The notes: generated by a model from the letters alone, not told the origin. Numbered from the stretch's first letter, positions 54,556-63,709 are shown. The stretch: 64,000 bases of DNA from Oceanimonas aquatica (GCF_030732065.1 NZ_JAVBHX010000007.1:62001-126000); one strand, 5' to 3'. Numbers and translations are program-made.

Positions 54556-55668
54556 ATGACCCGAGTGATCAAGACGCCTTACTATCTCATCGACAAGACC
54601 AAGCTGCTGCGCAACATGGAGAAAATCGCCTATGTGCGCGAACACTCCGGCGCCAAGGCGCTGCTGGCCCTGAAATGCTTTGCCACCTGGTCGGTGTTCG
54701 ACCTGATGAGCCAGTACATGGACGGCACCACCTCTTCCTCCCTTAACGAAGTGAAGCTCGGCAAGCAGAAGTTCGGCGGGGAAACCCATGCCTACAGCGT
54801 GGCCTATGCCGACGATGAAATTGAGGAAGTGCTGGCCCACTCCGACAAGATCATCTTCAACACCATCGGCCAGCTCGAGCGCTATGAAGCCGACTCCGCA
54901 CATCATGTGCGCGGCCTGCGCCTGAACCCGGGCGTGTCCAGCTCCGAATTCATCATCGCCGACCCGTCCCGGCCCTTCAGCCGTCTGGGCGAGTGGGATG
55001 CCGACAAGGTGTTGCGGGTGATGGACCGAATCTCCGGCTTCATGATCCATAACAACTGCGAAAACAGCGACTTCGAGTTGTTTGACCGCATGCTGGGCGA
55101 GATTGAACACAAGTTCGGCCGCCTGCTGGAACAGCCACAGATCACCTGGGTCAGCCTGGGCGGCGGCATTCACTTCACCGGCGACGGCTACCCGGTGGAT
55201 CGCTTCTGCGCCCGGCTCAAGGCCTTCTCCGAACGCTTTGGCGTGCAGGTGTATCTGGAGCCCGGTGAGGCCTCCATCACCATGAGCACCTCGCTGGAAG
55301 TCACCGTGCTCGACACCCTGTACAACGGCAAGCAGCTGGCCATTGTCGACAGCTCCATCGAAGCCCATATGCTCGATTTGCTGATCTACCGGGAAACCGC
55401 CAAGATGGCGCCCAACAACGGCGAGCACCCCTACATGGTGTGCGGCAAGTCCTGCCTGGCCGGCGACATTTTCGGCGAGTTCAACTTCGACCAGCCGCTG
55501 AAGGTGGGTGATCGGCTATCCTTTATCGATGCCGCCGGCTACACCATGGTGAAGAAAAACTGGTTCAACGGCGTGCAAATGCCTGCCATTGCCGTACGCG
55601 AGCTCGACGGCAGCGTAAACCTGGTCAGGGAATTTACCTTTGACGACTTTGTAAGCAGCCTCTCCTGA
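54556..55668 (+). CDS. nspC: Carboxynorspermidine decarboxylase
   Basis: This 370-residue PLP enzyme (alanine-racemase fold, group IV) decarboxylates carboxynorspermidine or carboxyspermidine to the triamine. The PLP lysine is in LLALKCFATWSVFD; GGETHAYSV, LRLNPGVS, VSLGGGIHF, YLEPGEA and the GKSCLAGD catalytic cysteine segment are all present. The GGAGG site is too close to the ATG at 54556 and fits better a GTG at 54565 (MIKTPYYLIDK), so the start is uncertain by three codons. The gene for the preceding enzyme follows downstream, reversed relative to the usual Vibrio order. Confidence 0.94.
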   Translation: MTRVIKTPYYLIDKTKLLRNMEKIAYVREHSGAKALLALKCFATWSVFDLMSQYMDGTTSSSLNEVKLGKQKFGGETHAYSVAYADDEIEEVLAHSDKIIFNTIGQLERYEADSAHHVRGLRLNPGVSSSEFIIADPSRPFSRLGEWDADKVLRVMDRISGFMIHNNCENSDFELFDRMLGEIEHKFGRLLEQPQITWVSLGGGIHFTGDGYPVDRFCARLKAFSERFGVQVYLEPGEASITMSTSLEVTVLDTLYNGKQLAIVDSSIEAHMLDLLIYRETAKMAPNNGEHPYMVCGKSCLAGDIFGEFNFDQPLKVGDRLSFIDAAGYTMVKKNWFNGVQMPAIAVRELDGSVNLVREFTFDDFVSSLS

Positions 55669-55719
55669 GGCATGGAGTAACCACAACGCAGCCTTTCAAG
55701 GAGGCTCCAGAGGAAAAAG

Positions 55720-56958
55720 ATGAAAAAGAACGTTCTGATTATTGGTGCCGGTGGTGTTGCCCAGGTCGTTGCCCACAAGTGTGCGCAACACAATGATGTA
55801 CTGGGTAACATTCACATCGCCTCACGCACTGTCGCAAAGTGTCAGCAAATCGTCGACAGCGTGCGGGAAAAGGGCAGCCTCAAGGTTGCCGGTGAATTGC
55901 AAGCCCATGCCCTGGATGCGCTCGATATCGAAGCCACCAAGGCATTGATTGACAAAACACAGTCGCAACTGGTGATCAATGTCGGATCGGCTTTCATCAA
56001 TATGTCGGTGCTGCAGGCCTGTATCGAGACCGGTGCCGCCTACCTCGATACCGCCATTCACGAAGATCCGACCAAGATCTGCGAAAACCCGCCCTGGTAC
56101 GCCAACTACGAGTGGAAGCGCAAGGCCATCTGTGAAGAGAAGGGCGTCACCGCCATTCTCGGTGCCGGCTTTGACCCGGGTGTGGTCAACGCCTACGCCG
56201 CCGTGGCCGTGAACGAGTACTTCGACAGCGTCGATTCCATCGACATTATCGACATCAACGCCGGCAGCCACGGCCGTTACTTTGCCACCAACTTCGATCC
56301 GGAAATCAACTTCCGTGAGTTCACCGGCCGCGTCTGGTCCTGGCAGAACAACGAGTGGGTGCAGAACCGAATGTTCGAGCACAAGCGCACCGACGATCTG
56401 CCGGTGGTGGGCTCCCAGACCAGCTACATGACCGGTCACGACGAGGTTCACTCCCTGTCCCAGAACCTGGGTGTGCCCAATGTGCGCTTCTGGATGGGCT
56501 TTGGCGAGCACTACATCAATGTGTTCACCGTACTCAAGAACCTGGGCCTGCTGTCCGAACAGCCGGTGAAAACCGCCGAAGGCCTGGAAGTGGTACCGCT
56601 GAAAGTGGTTAAGGCCGTGCTGCCCGATCCCTCTTCTCTGGCTCCGGACTACACCGGCAAGACCTGCATCGGTGATCAGGTGAAGGGCAAGAAGGACGGC
56701 AAGGACAAGGAAGTGTTCATCTACAACGTATCTGACCACGCCGACGCCTATGCCGAAGTGGGCAGCCAGGGCATTTCCTACACCGCCGGTGTGCCGCCGG
56801 TCGCCGCCGCCATGCTGATCGCCACCGGCGAGTGGGATGTGAAGAAGATGGCCAACATTGAAGAGCTGGATCCCAAGCCCTTCATCAACCTGCTCAACGA
56901 AATGGGTCTGCCGACCCGCATCAAGGACGAGCAGGGCGACCGCCCGCTGAGCTTCTGA
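55720..56958 (+). CDS. Carboxynorspermidine/carboxyspermidine dehydrogenase (saccharopine dehydrogenase family)
   Basis: This 412-residue protein condenses aspartate semialdehyde with a diamine using NADPH, the first step of the alternative triamine pathway. The Rossmann motif VLIIGAGGVAQVVAHKC is at the start. NVGSAFINMSVLQACIETGAAYLDTA and ILGAGFDPGVVNAYAA are typical of the carboxynorspermidine synthase branch, not lysine-forming saccharopine enzymes. A clear AAGGAGG-type site lies at 55698-55704. With nspC it forms a two-gene operon that ends at a strong terminator. Product chain length (spermidine or norspermidine) cannot be read from sequence. Confidence 0.94.
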   Translation: MKKNVLIIGAGGVAQVVAHKCAQHNDVLGNIHIASRTVAKCQQIVDSVREKGSLKVAGELQAHALDALDIEATKALIDKTQSQLVINVGSAFINMSVLQACIETGAAYLDTAIHEDPTKICENPPWYANYEWKRKAICEEKGVTAILGAGFDPGVVNAYAAVAVNEYFDSVDSIDIIDINAGSHGRYFATNFDPEINFREFTGRVWSWQNNEWVQNRMFEHKRTDDLPVVGSQTSYMTGHDEVHSLSQNLGVPNVRFWMGFGEHYINVFTVLKNLGLLSEQPVKTAEGLEVVPLKVVKAVLPDPSSLAPDYTGKTCIGDQVKGKKDGKDKEVFIYNVSDHADAYAEVGSQGISYTAGVPPVAAAMLIATGEWDVKKMANIEELDPKPFINLLNEMGLPTRIKDEQGDRPLSF

Positions 56959-56975
56959 GCTTAACCGGCAAATGC

Positions 56976-57005
56976 AAAAGGCCAGTCGAAAGACTGGCCT
57001 TTTTT
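56976..57005 (+). terminator. Terminator after the carboxynorspermidine operon
   Basis: AAAAGGCCAGTC and GACTGGCCTTTT form a 12-bp stem with a GAAA tetraloop, continuing into more T residues. Confidence 0.94.
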
Positions 57006-57064
57006 GTGCGTGCAGTGCGAAGTAGCTAGCAGCGGGGTCTTTTAATCACTCCCGTCCTCTTTTT

Positions 57065-57142
57065 GTCACTCCGCGAAGGCGGGAATCCAGAGCAGGCAAC
57101 GTGGATTCTGCAGGCATGGACTCCCGCCTCCGCAGGAGTGAC
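57065..57142. repeat. MITE-like inverted repeat
   Basis: The ends GTCACTCC and GGAGTGAC are perfect inverted copies, and inside them GCGAAGGCGGGAATCCA faces TGGACTCCCGCCTCCGC. This 'GTCACTCCCGCGAAAGCGGGAATCC' style of sequence is a very common dispersed repeat in proteobacteria. It lies between a terminator and the IclR gene and codes for nothing plausible. Confidence 0.65.
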
Positions 57143-57163
57143 GAAGACACTCACACTTCAGCC

Positions 57164-57982
57164 TCAGGCCCTGGGCGCCTTGCCGCCGATGGCCTGGGTG
57201 ACTGCCTTTGCTGCGTCCATCACCAGGGCGCTGAGCTGGGGAATGCGCTCCCACTTTACCCGCACCGCCGGTCCGGAAATGGAAATGGCGGCCACAGCTT
57301 CGCCGTATTCGTTGTAGATATTGGCGGCAATGCAGCGCAGGCCTTCAAACTGCTCCTCATCGTCGAGGGAGTAACCCTGCTGGGCGATCTTGACCAGTTC
57401 CTGTTCAAACTGGCTGGGGTTGATGATGGTGTGATCGGTGTAGGCCTTCATGCCCCCCTTGCGCACCAGCTCCAGGGCTTCCTTCATCGGCAGTGCCGAC
57501 AGCAGTGCCTTGCCCACGCCGGCGGCATGCACCGGTGAGCGGCTGCCCAGGGACACCACCATGCGCATGGTCTGGGGCGACTCCACCTGGCCTACATAAA
57601 CCACGCTGCCCTGCTCCAGAATGGCCAGATTGGAGGTTTCACCGGTTTCCGCCACCAGCCGCTTCATGTGCGGCCGGGCCTGAGCGATAAAGTCGCGTTT
57701 TTTCAGGTAGGCGTTGCCGATGGAAAAGGCATTCACGCCAATGCTCCACAGCCCTTGAGTGTCATCCAGATCGACAAAGTCATGGCTGCGCAAACTGTTG
57801 AGCAGGCGGTGGGCCGTAGACGGTGCCAGTCCCAGACTGCCGGCCACATCGGTGAGCGACATGCCCATGTCGGACGCGGCCAGCCGCTCCAGCAGCAACA
57901 GCGCCCGGGACAGGGACTGCACCTGAGTGACGCCGGCAGGCTTGGTGGTTTTGTTTTTTTTGAGTTTTGTTTCGTCAGCCAT
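57164..57982 (-). CDS. IclR-family regulator, AllR-like
   Basis: This 272-residue regulator has an N-terminal winged helix (SLSRALLLLERLAASDMGMSLTDVAGSLGLAPSTAHRLLNSL) and an effector domain with GETSNLAILEQGSVVYVGQ, LGSRSPVHAAGVGKALL and GLRCIAANIYNEYGEAVAAISISGP. The effector domain is close to that of E. coli AllR, which senses glyoxylate and represses gcl. It lies 3 kb from the gcl operon, and the gcl promoter has IclR-type half-sites, so it is the best candidate regulator. The ATG at 57982 is chosen; a GTG at 58015 is possible. Confidence 0.9.
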   Translation of the reverse strand: MADETKLKKNKTTKPAGVTQVQSLSRALLLLERLAASDMGMSLTDVAGSLGLAPSTAHRLLNSLRSHDFVDLDDTQGLWSIGVNAFSIGNAYLKKRDFIAQARPHMKRLVAETGETSNLAILEQGSVVYVGQVESPQTMRMVVSLGSRSPVHAAGVGKALLSALPMKEALELVRKGGMKAYTDHTIINPSQFEQELVKIAQQGYSLDDEEQFEGLRCIAANIYNEYGEAVAAISISGPAVRVKWERIPQLSALVMDAAKAVTQAIGGKAPRA

Positions 57983-58111
57983 GAAAAAGCCGTGTAATAC
58001 AGAGACCTGGCTCACATTGTATGGTTAATTCCCGCTCAAGTCCCGCGCTGTGTGGCGTTGGCTTATGGCAAGAGGTGAGTGAAAGGAAAGGTGGCGCTGA
58101 AATTCGGGCAC

Positions 58112-58135
58112 AAAAAAACCGACACTAGGTCGGTT
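58112..58135 (-). terminator. Second copy of the tRNA-operon terminator
   Basis: AACCGAC and GTCGGTT pair around ACTAG, with a T-run on the minus strand. It is a duplicate of the terminator at 58243-58266 and follows the degenerate tRNA-Pro copy. Confidence 0.75.
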
Positions 58136-58139
58136 AATC

Positions 58140-58230
58140 TGGTCGGCGTTGCAGGATTCGAACCTGCGAAAACACTCTGGTCCCACTCATACCTAAAAAA
58201 CGGATGCGCTACCAGGCTGCGCTCACCGTG
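58140..58230 (-). pseudogene. Degenerate tandem copy of tRNA-Pro
   Basis: This 91-base segment keeps the D-arm (AGCGCAGCCTGGTAGCGCAT), T-arm and 3' acceptor with CCA of the intact tRNA-Pro next to it. The anticodon arm, however, is disrupted by about 14 extra bases with no TGG anticodon loop, and the 5' acceptor strand (CACGGTG) no longer pairs with the 3' strand (AACGCCG). The flanking terminator is duplicated as well, so a unit of about 131 bp was repeated in tandem and one copy decayed. It is unlikely to give a working tRNA. Confidence 0.75.
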
Positions 58231-58242
58231 AATTCCAGGCAC

Positions 58243-58266
58243 AAAAAAACCGACACTAGGTCGGTT
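58243..58266 (-). terminator. Terminator of the tRNA operon
   Basis: AACCGAC and GTCGGTT pair around ACTAG and are followed on the minus strand by a long T-run, five bases beyond the CCA end of tRNA-Pro. Confidence 0.88.
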
Positions 58267-58270
58267 AATC

Positions 58271-58347
<77 letters not shown>

Positions 58348-58366
58348 TTAAACTGTTTGAAAGCAG

Positions 58367-58452
58367 TGGTGCGAAGGGGGGGACTTGAACCCCCACGTCC
58401 ATAGGACACTAACACCTGAAGCTAGCGCGTCTACCAATTCCGCCACCCTCGC
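58367..58452 (-). tRNA. leuT: tRNA-Leu (anticodon CAG)
   Basis: This 86-base class II tRNA including CCA has the start GCGAGGGTGGCGGAATTGGT, an anticodon loop with CAG (GCTTCAGGTG), a long variable arm and the T-loop GGTTCAAGTCC. It is nearly identical to E. coli leuT. Confidence 0.95.
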
Positions 58453-58484
58453 ATGTTTACTGCTTTCAGGCCTTGGCCTGAAAC

Positions 58485-58561
58485 TGGGGTGACCGACGGG
58501 GCTCGAACCCGCGACAACTGGAATCACAATCCAGGACTCTACCAACTGAGCTACGGTCACC
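58485..58561 (-). tRNA. hisR: tRNA-His (anticodon GTG)
   Basis: The 77-base tRNA includes the extra 5' G (G-1) facing discriminator C73, the mark of tRNA-His, and an encoded CCA. The anticodon loop is ATTGTGATT and the T-arm GCGGGTTCGAGCCCCG. It lies between the Arg and Leu genes, as in E. coli. Confidence 0.95.
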
Positions 58562-58585
58562 AATGTTACTCTGTCCAATACCGAA

Positions 58586-58662
<77 letters not shown>

Positions 58663-58682
58663 TCTATAATTGGACGCTGCGA

Positions 58683-58711
58683 ATACTAAGCGTCAGCCTC
58701 CCCCCTGTCCA
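58683..58711 (-). promoter_or_regulatory. tRNA operon promoter
   Basis: On the minus strand TGGACA (58711-58706) and TAGTAT (58688-58683) are 17 bases apart. A GC-rich discriminator (TCGCAGCG) follows the -10 element, the usual mark of promoters under ppGpp stringent control. Confidence 0.7.
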
Positions 58712-58803
58712 GTACTTTTTTCCTCACCGTGCGCGTCTGCCGGTTTTGTCGGCAGAATGGTGTTTTTTTTAACTAAAGTGAAGAAGTGAGTGCTTGCCGG
58801 CAA

Positions 58804-58857
58804 TTGACTTGGGCCGGCAAATCCCTAGAATCACCCAATAGGAATGAACGTTCATTC
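58804..58857 (+). promoter_or_regulatory. Promoter and 16-bp palindromic operator of the TetR-RND operon
   Basis: TTGACT (58804-58809) and TAGAAT (58826-58831) form a promoter with 16-base spacing. Immediately downstream GAATGAACGTTCATTC (58842-58857) is a perfect 16-base palindrome, the length and position expected of a TetR operator that blocks transcription start. The regulator gene begins 29 bases later, so autorepression is likely. Confidence 0.75.
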
Positions 58858-58886
58858 ATTCGCAATTCAGATTCCGGACAAACAAG

Positions 58887-59453
58887 ATGGCAAACAAACG
58901 CGAGCGCATTCTCAATGCAGCGGAACACCTGATCGCCACTCGAGGCTTTCAGGGCATGTCGATGCAGCTGGTAGCCCGGGAGGCCGAGGTGGCCACCGGC
59001 ACCATTTACCGCTACTTCACGGACAAGGAAAGCCTGCTGCGCTGCGTGCACGAGGAGCGGCTGCAGGAGGTCTCCCTGGCCCTGCTGAAGGGCGTCGACA
59101 CGCAAAACCCCTGCTTTGAGCAGTTTCGCGTGTTATGGCAAAACTGCCTGCACTACCTGCTGAGCAATGCCGATTGTCTGCTGTACCGGGTGCAGTACGA
59201 GGCCTCTCCCCTGTTCAACCGGGAAGAGGAAGAACGCATGGATGAACGCTATTTCAAGCCGGTGTTCGAGTTTTTTGAACAGGGCCGCCAAAGCGGCCTG
59301 TTTCGGGATCTGCCGGCACCGCTGCTGGGGTTTCTGGCACTGGAGAACCTGATGCTGCTGACCCAGAAACACGCCCGGGGCTGCATTCAGCTGAACGAAG
59401 CCATCTTTGACGAGCTGATGGATGCCGCCTGGAACGCCTTATTAAAACGCTAA
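58887..59453 (+). CDS. TetR-family repressor of the adjacent RND pump
   Basis: This 188-residue protein has the TetR helix-turn-helix: ILNAAEHLIATRGFQGMSMQLVAREAEVATGTIYRYFTDKESLL. A helical ligand domain with a DCLLYRVQYEASPLF segment follows. It is the first gene of an operon with a membrane fusion protein and an RND pump. A perfect palindrome sits over the start-site region of its promoter. It should repress the operon until a pump substrate or metabolite binds; the ligand is unknown. Confidence 0.93.
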   Translation: MANKRERILNAAEHLIATRGFQGMSMQLVAREAEVATGTIYRYFTDKESLLRCVHEERLQEVSLALLKGVDTQNPCFEQFRVLWQNCLHYLLSNADCLLYRVQYEASPLFNREEEERMDERYFKPVFEFFEQGRQSGLFRDLPAPLLGFLALENLMLLTQKHARGCIQLNEAIFDELMDAAWNALLKR

Positions 59454-59478
59454 CAACCACGTCGCGGGAGTGACTTCG

Positions 59479-60600
59479 ATGAAAAAATGGACCCTGTCCA
59501 TGCTGCTGCTGGTGATCCTGATCTTCGGCAGTGTCATTGGTTTTAACCTGTTCAAGCAAAACATGATGGCGCAGTACTTCGCCAATCAGCCGGTGCCCAG
59601 CTTTCCGGTCACCGTGACCGAGGTCACCCCGGTGAACTGGACGCCGCGCATTGCCGCCATCGGTTTTATCGAGCCCATTCAGGGCATTAACGTCAGTAAC
59701 GAGTCTGCCGGTATCGTCCGCGCCATTCATTTTGAGTCGGGCCAGCAGGTCAAGGCCGGTGAAGTGCTGGTGGAACTGGACGCCGACGTGGAAAAGGCCA
59801 ATCTGCGCAGCGCCGAGGGCCGGCTGCCGGCGGTACAGGCCAACCTGGCGCGCATGCGCCAGCTGTTCCAGCGCGGCTCCGTCTCCCAGGGCCAGCTCGA
59901 TGACGCCAATGCCAGCTACCGGGAGCTGCAGGGCCAGATTGACTCGCTCAAGGCCACCATTGAACGCCGCACCATTCGCGCCCCCTTTGACGGCGTCATG
60001 GGGATTCGCAATGCCTTTCTCGGCCAGTATCTGAATGCCGGCACCGACATTGCCCGGCTGGAGGACATCAGCCAGTTCCGCATTCGCTTCACCATTCCCC
60101 AGACTCGCATCGCCGAAATCAAAGTGGGCCAGGCGCTGAACATTCTGGTGGATGCCTACCCGGAGACGCCGTTCGAAGGTGAAATCACCGCCATCGAGCC
60201 GCAGATCAATCCGGAGTCGGGCGTGGTGCAGGTGCAGGCCAGCATTCCCAACCAGGACGGCAAGCTGCGCTCGGGCATGTTCGCCAAGCTGGACGTACAG
60301 TTGCCGGTTAAACCTGACCAGATCCTGGTGCCCCAGCATGCCATCAACTTCACCCTCTACGGCCAGACCGTGTATGTGGTGCAGGAAGAAACCACCGACG
60401 ACGGCGAGACCGTGCTGGTCGCGCAACAGCGGGTGGTGGAAGTGGCCGAGCGTGAAGCCGACGTCGCCCGGGTGGTAACGGGTCTGGAAGCGGGTGACAC
60501 CATCGTCACCTCGGGCCAGGTACGCCTGTCCAACGGCAGCCGGGTCAAACCGGTGGAAAGCGACGCCCTCGACACCCCCGAGTCGGCCCCCCTGCTGTAA
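59479..60600 (+). CDS. RND efflux periplasmic adaptor subunit
   Basis: This 373-residue membrane fusion protein has one N-terminal TM/signal-anchor (about 5-25), a lipoyl-like half-motif GINVSNESAGIVRAIHFESGQQVKAGEVLVELD, a coiled-coil hairpin (about 95-155) and IRAPFDGVMGIRNAFLGQYL, the second lipoyl half. Beta-barrel and membrane-proximal domains follow. It joins the pump to an outer-membrane channel. No lipobox is seen. The ATG at 59479 has a GGGAG site; a GTG at 59470 is a less likely start. It lies 12 bases before the pump gene. Confidence 0.94.
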   Translation: MKKWTLSMLLLVILIFGSVIGFNLFKQNMMAQYFANQPVPSFPVTVTEVTPVNWTPRIAAIGFIEPIQGINVSNESAGIVRAIHFESGQQVKAGEVLVELDADVEKANLRSAEGRLPAVQANLARMRQLFQRGSVSQGQLDDANASYRELQGQIDSLKATIERRTIRAPFDGVMGIRNAFLGQYLNAGTDIARLEDISQFRIRFTIPQTRIAEIKVGQALNILVDAYPETPFEGEITAIEPQINPESGVVQVQASIPNQDGKLRSGMFAKLDVQLPVKPDQILVPQHAINFTLYGQTVYVVQEETTDDGETVLVAQQRVVEVAEREADVARVVTGLEAGDTIVTSGQVRLSNGSRVKPVESDALDTPESAPLL

Positions 60601-60612
60601 GCGGAGAATTCC

Positions 60613-63600
60613 ATGCGTTTTACCGATATCTTCATTAAACGGCCGGTACTGGCCGTCTCGATCAGCCTGCTGATCGTGCTGCTGGGGCTGCAAGCCCTGC
60701 AGAAAATGCAGGTGCGTGAATATCCGGAAATGACCAACACGGTGATCACCGTGAGCACCGGCTATTACGGCGCCAGCGCCGATCTGATTCAAGGGTTTAT
60801 AACCCAGCCCCTGGAGCAGGCCATCGCCCAGGCCGACAACATCGACTTCATGACCTCGTCGAGCAGCAACGGCAGCTCCAAGATCACGGTGCAGATGAAG
60901 CTGAACACCGACTCCAACGCGGCCCTGTCGGACATACTGGCGCGGGTCAACTCGGTGCGTTCGCAATTGCCCCGGGAAGCGGAAGATCCCAGCCTGGAGA
61001 TGACCACGGGGGCCTCCACCTCCATCATGTACATCTCCTTCAGCAGTGAGCAGTTGAACTCGCCCCAGATCAACGATTATCTGGAGCGGGTGGTTCGACC
61101 CCAGTTCTACTCGGTGGACGGGGTGGCCAAGATCAACCTGTTCGGGGGTGCCAAGTTTGCCCTGCGTATCTGGCTGGATCCGCTACGGCTGGCGGCCCAG
61201 CAGCTCACCGCCCCCGAGGTGCTGTCGGTGCTGCAGGCCAACAACTACCAGGCCGCTGCCGGTCAGGCAACCGGTTATTACATGCTCTATAACAGCGACA
61301 TCAACACTCAGGTGGAAACCGCCGAAGAGCTGGAGTCGCTGGTGATCGCTACCCGCAACGATGCCGTGGTGCGTCTGCGCGACGTGGCAAAAGTGTCACT
61401 GGAAAAGAGCCACGACGTGGTTCGCGCCCTGGCCGATGGCCAGTCGGCGGTGATCATCGGGGTGGATCCCACGCCGTCGGCCAACCCGCTGACCGTAGCC
61501 GAGAATGTGCGCAACATGCTGCCCGACCTCGAGCGCAACATGCCCGACACCATCAAGATGGAATTGTTGTATGACGCCACCGACGCCATCAACGAATCCA
61601 TTCACGAGGTGGTGAAAACCATTCTCGAGGCCTCGCTGATCGTGGTGGTGGTGATCACCCTGTTCCTGGGCTCACTGCGCGCCGTGCTGATCCCCATCAT
61701 CACCATTCCGCTGTCGCTGATCGGGGTGGCCATTCTGATGAGCCTGTTCGGCTTCAGCATCAACCTGATGACGCTGCTGGCCATGGTGCTGGCCATCGGA
61801 CTGGTGGTGGACGACGCCATCGTGGTGGTGGAAAACGTCGACCGGCATATCAAGGCCGGGGAGTCGCCCTACCGGGCCGCCATTCTTGGCACCCGGGAGA
61901 TTGCCGTGCCGGTGATCACCATGACCATCACCCTGGCGGCGGTGTACGCCCCCATCGCCTTGATGAGCGGCATTACCGGCTCCCTGTTCAAGGAGTTCGC
62001 GCTCACCCTGGCCGGGGCCGTGTTTATCTCCGGCGTGGTGGCGCTGACCCTGTCGCCCATGATGTGTTCCAAGCTGCTCAAGCACCACGACAACCCTAAC
62101 CGCTTTGAGCAAGGCGTGGAAAACACGCTGGAGCGCATTACCGGCAGCTACAGCCGCATGCTGGACGCCGTACTGGCCAAGCGCGCCGTGGTGATCGCCT
62201 TTGCCCTGCTGGTGTTCGGCTCCATGCCGGTGCTGTTCAGCTTTATTCCCAGCGAGCTCGCCCCGAACGAAGACAAGGGCGCCTTTCTGATGATGGCCAA
62301 GGCCCCCAACACCGCCAACCTCGACTACATCGAGAACAACATGCGCAAGGCGGTGGACGTGCTCAACAAGGACGACGCCCTGTCCACCTCCCTGACCATT
62401 GCCGGCGTGCCCAACGCCAACCAGGGTCTGGCGGTGGCGGTGCTCAAGCCCTGGAGCCAGCGCGACGCCCAGAAATCGGTGATCGAGCGGCTGACCCCGC
62501 CGCTGCAGGGCATACCGGCGGTGGCCATCAGTGCCTTTCCGTTCCCCGAGCTGCCCGGTGCCTCCAGCGGCCTGCCGGTGCAGTATGTACTGACCACGCC
62601 CAACAACTTTGAAAGCCTCTATGAAGTGGCCGCCGAGGTGCTGCAAAAGGTCAGCCAGAGTCCGCTGTTTGTGTACAGCGAGCTGGATCTGGCGTTTGAC
62701 TCGGGCACCATGAAAATCAAGGTCAACCGGGACAAGGCCGGCGCCTACGGCGTGACCATGCAGGACATCGCCCTCACCCTGTCCACCATGATGAGTGACG
62801 GTTATGTCAACCGGGTGGATCTAGGCGGTCGCAGCTATGAGGTGATCCCTCAGGTGGCCCGGGCCGACCGGCTTAACCCGGACTCCATCAAGGACTACTA
62901 TGTGCGCGCCCACAACGGCGACATGGTGCCCCTGGCCAACCTGGTGTCCATCACCATGGAGGCCCAGCCCCGTGCCCTGCCCCACTACAACCAGCTGAAC
63001 TCGGCCACCATCGGCGCCGTGCTCACCCCGGGTGTGAGCATGGGCGATGCCATCGGCTTTCTGGAGCAAGAGGTGACCACCGGGCTGCCCAACGGTTACA
63101 ACCACGACTACCTGGGCGCCGCCCGCCAGTTCGTCACCGAGGGCAACGCCCTGTACATGACCTTCCTGCTGGCGCTGTTCATCATCTTCCTGGTGCTGGC
63201 GTCCCAGTTCGAAAGCGTGCGTGACCCCCTGGTGATCATGGTGTCGGTGCCCCTGGCCATTTCCGGCGCCCTGGTGGCCCTGGCCTGGGGGCTGGCGACC
63301 ATGAACATCTACACCCAGGTGGGGTTGATCACCCTGGTCGGCATTATCACCAAGCACGGTATTCTGATGTGTGAGGTGGCCAAGGAAGAGCAGCTGCACC
63401 GGGGCCGGGATCGTACCGAGGCCATTCGGGTGGCGGCCCGCATTCGTCTGCGCGCCATTCTGATGACCACCGCCGCCATGGTGGCAGGCCTTATTCCGCT
63501 GCTGTTTGCGGTGGGCGCCGGCGCCTTCTCGCGCTTTGGCATGGGCATTGTGATCGTGTCGGGTCTGAGCATCGGTACCCTGTTCACCCTGTTCGTACTG

Positions 63601-63690
63601 CCGGTGATCTACACCTTCCTGGCCTCACGCCACCAGCCGCTGCCGGAGTTTGACGAAAGTCAGGCGCCCAAGGCACTGGCCGGTCACTGA
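60613..63690 (+). CDS. RND-family multidrug efflux transporter (HAE1)
   Basis: This 1025-residue inner-membrane proton antiporter has 12 TM helices and two large periplasmic loops. TM4 holds the proton-relay Asp pair in GLVVDDAIVVVEN (about 402-414). FIKRPVLA at the start is the HAE1 family signature, and the LFTLFVLPVIYTFLA end is typical. It is of the VexH/MdtC-like type, distinct from AcrB by its shorter length. No outer-membrane factor gene follows, so it probably uses a TolC encoded elsewhere. A terminator closes the operon. Confidence 0.95.
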   Translation: MRFTDIFIKRPVLAVSISLLIVLLGLQALQKMQVREYPEMTNTVITVSTGYYGASADLIQGFITQPLEQAIAQADNIDFMTSSSSNGSSKITVQMKLNTDSNAALSDILARVNSVRSQLPREAEDPSLEMTTGASTSIMYISFSSEQLNSPQINDYLERVVRPQFYSVDGVAKINLFGGAKFALRIWLDPLRLAAQQLTAPEVLSVLQANNYQAAAGQATGYYMLYNSDINTQVETAEELESLVIATRNDAVVRLRDVAKVSLEKSHDVVRALADGQSAVIIGVDPTPSANPLTVAENVRNMLPDLERNMPDTIKMELLYDATDAINESIHEVVKTILEASLIVVVVITLFLGSLRAVLIPIITIPLSLIGVAILMSLFGFSINLMTLLAMVLAIGLVVDDAIVVVENVDRHIKAGESPYRAAILGTREIAVPVITMTITLAAVYAPIALMSGITGSLFKEFALTLAGAVFISGVVALTLSPMMCSKLLKHHDNPNRFEQGVENTLERITGSYSRMLDAVLAKRAVVIAFALLVFGSMPVLFSFIPSELAPNEDKGAFLMMAKAPNTANLDYIENNMRKAVDVLNKDDALSTSLTIAGVPNANQGLAVAVLKPWSQRDAQKSVIERLTPPLQGIPAVAISAFPFPELPGASSGLPVQYVLTTPNNFESLYEVAAEVLQKVSQSPLFVYSELDLAFDSGTMKIKVNRDKAGAYGVTMQDIALTLSTMMSDGYVNRVDLGGRSYEVIPQVARADRLNPDSIKDYYVRAHNGDMVPLANLVSITMEAQPRALPHYNQLNSATIGAVLTPGVSMGDAIGFLEQEVTTGLPNGYNHDYLGAARQFVTEGNALYMTFLLALFIIFLVLASQFESVRDPLVIMVSVPLAISGALVALAWGLATMNIYTQVGLITLVGIITKHGILMCEVAKEEQLHRGRDRTEAIRVAARIRLRAILMTTAAMVAGLIPLLFAVGAGAFSRFGMGIVIVSGLSIGTLFTLFVLPVIYTFLASRHQPLPEFDESQAPKALAGH

Positions 63691-63709
63691 GCCGGCACTC
63701 AATAACCCC

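Noticed and set aside
58101-58266. Duplicated terminator/tRNA segment as a phage attachment site
   Set aside because: The repeat is a tandem duplication of a whole tRNA unit with no integrase or foreign genes between copies, so duplication and decay explain it more simply; a lost element cannot be excluded.
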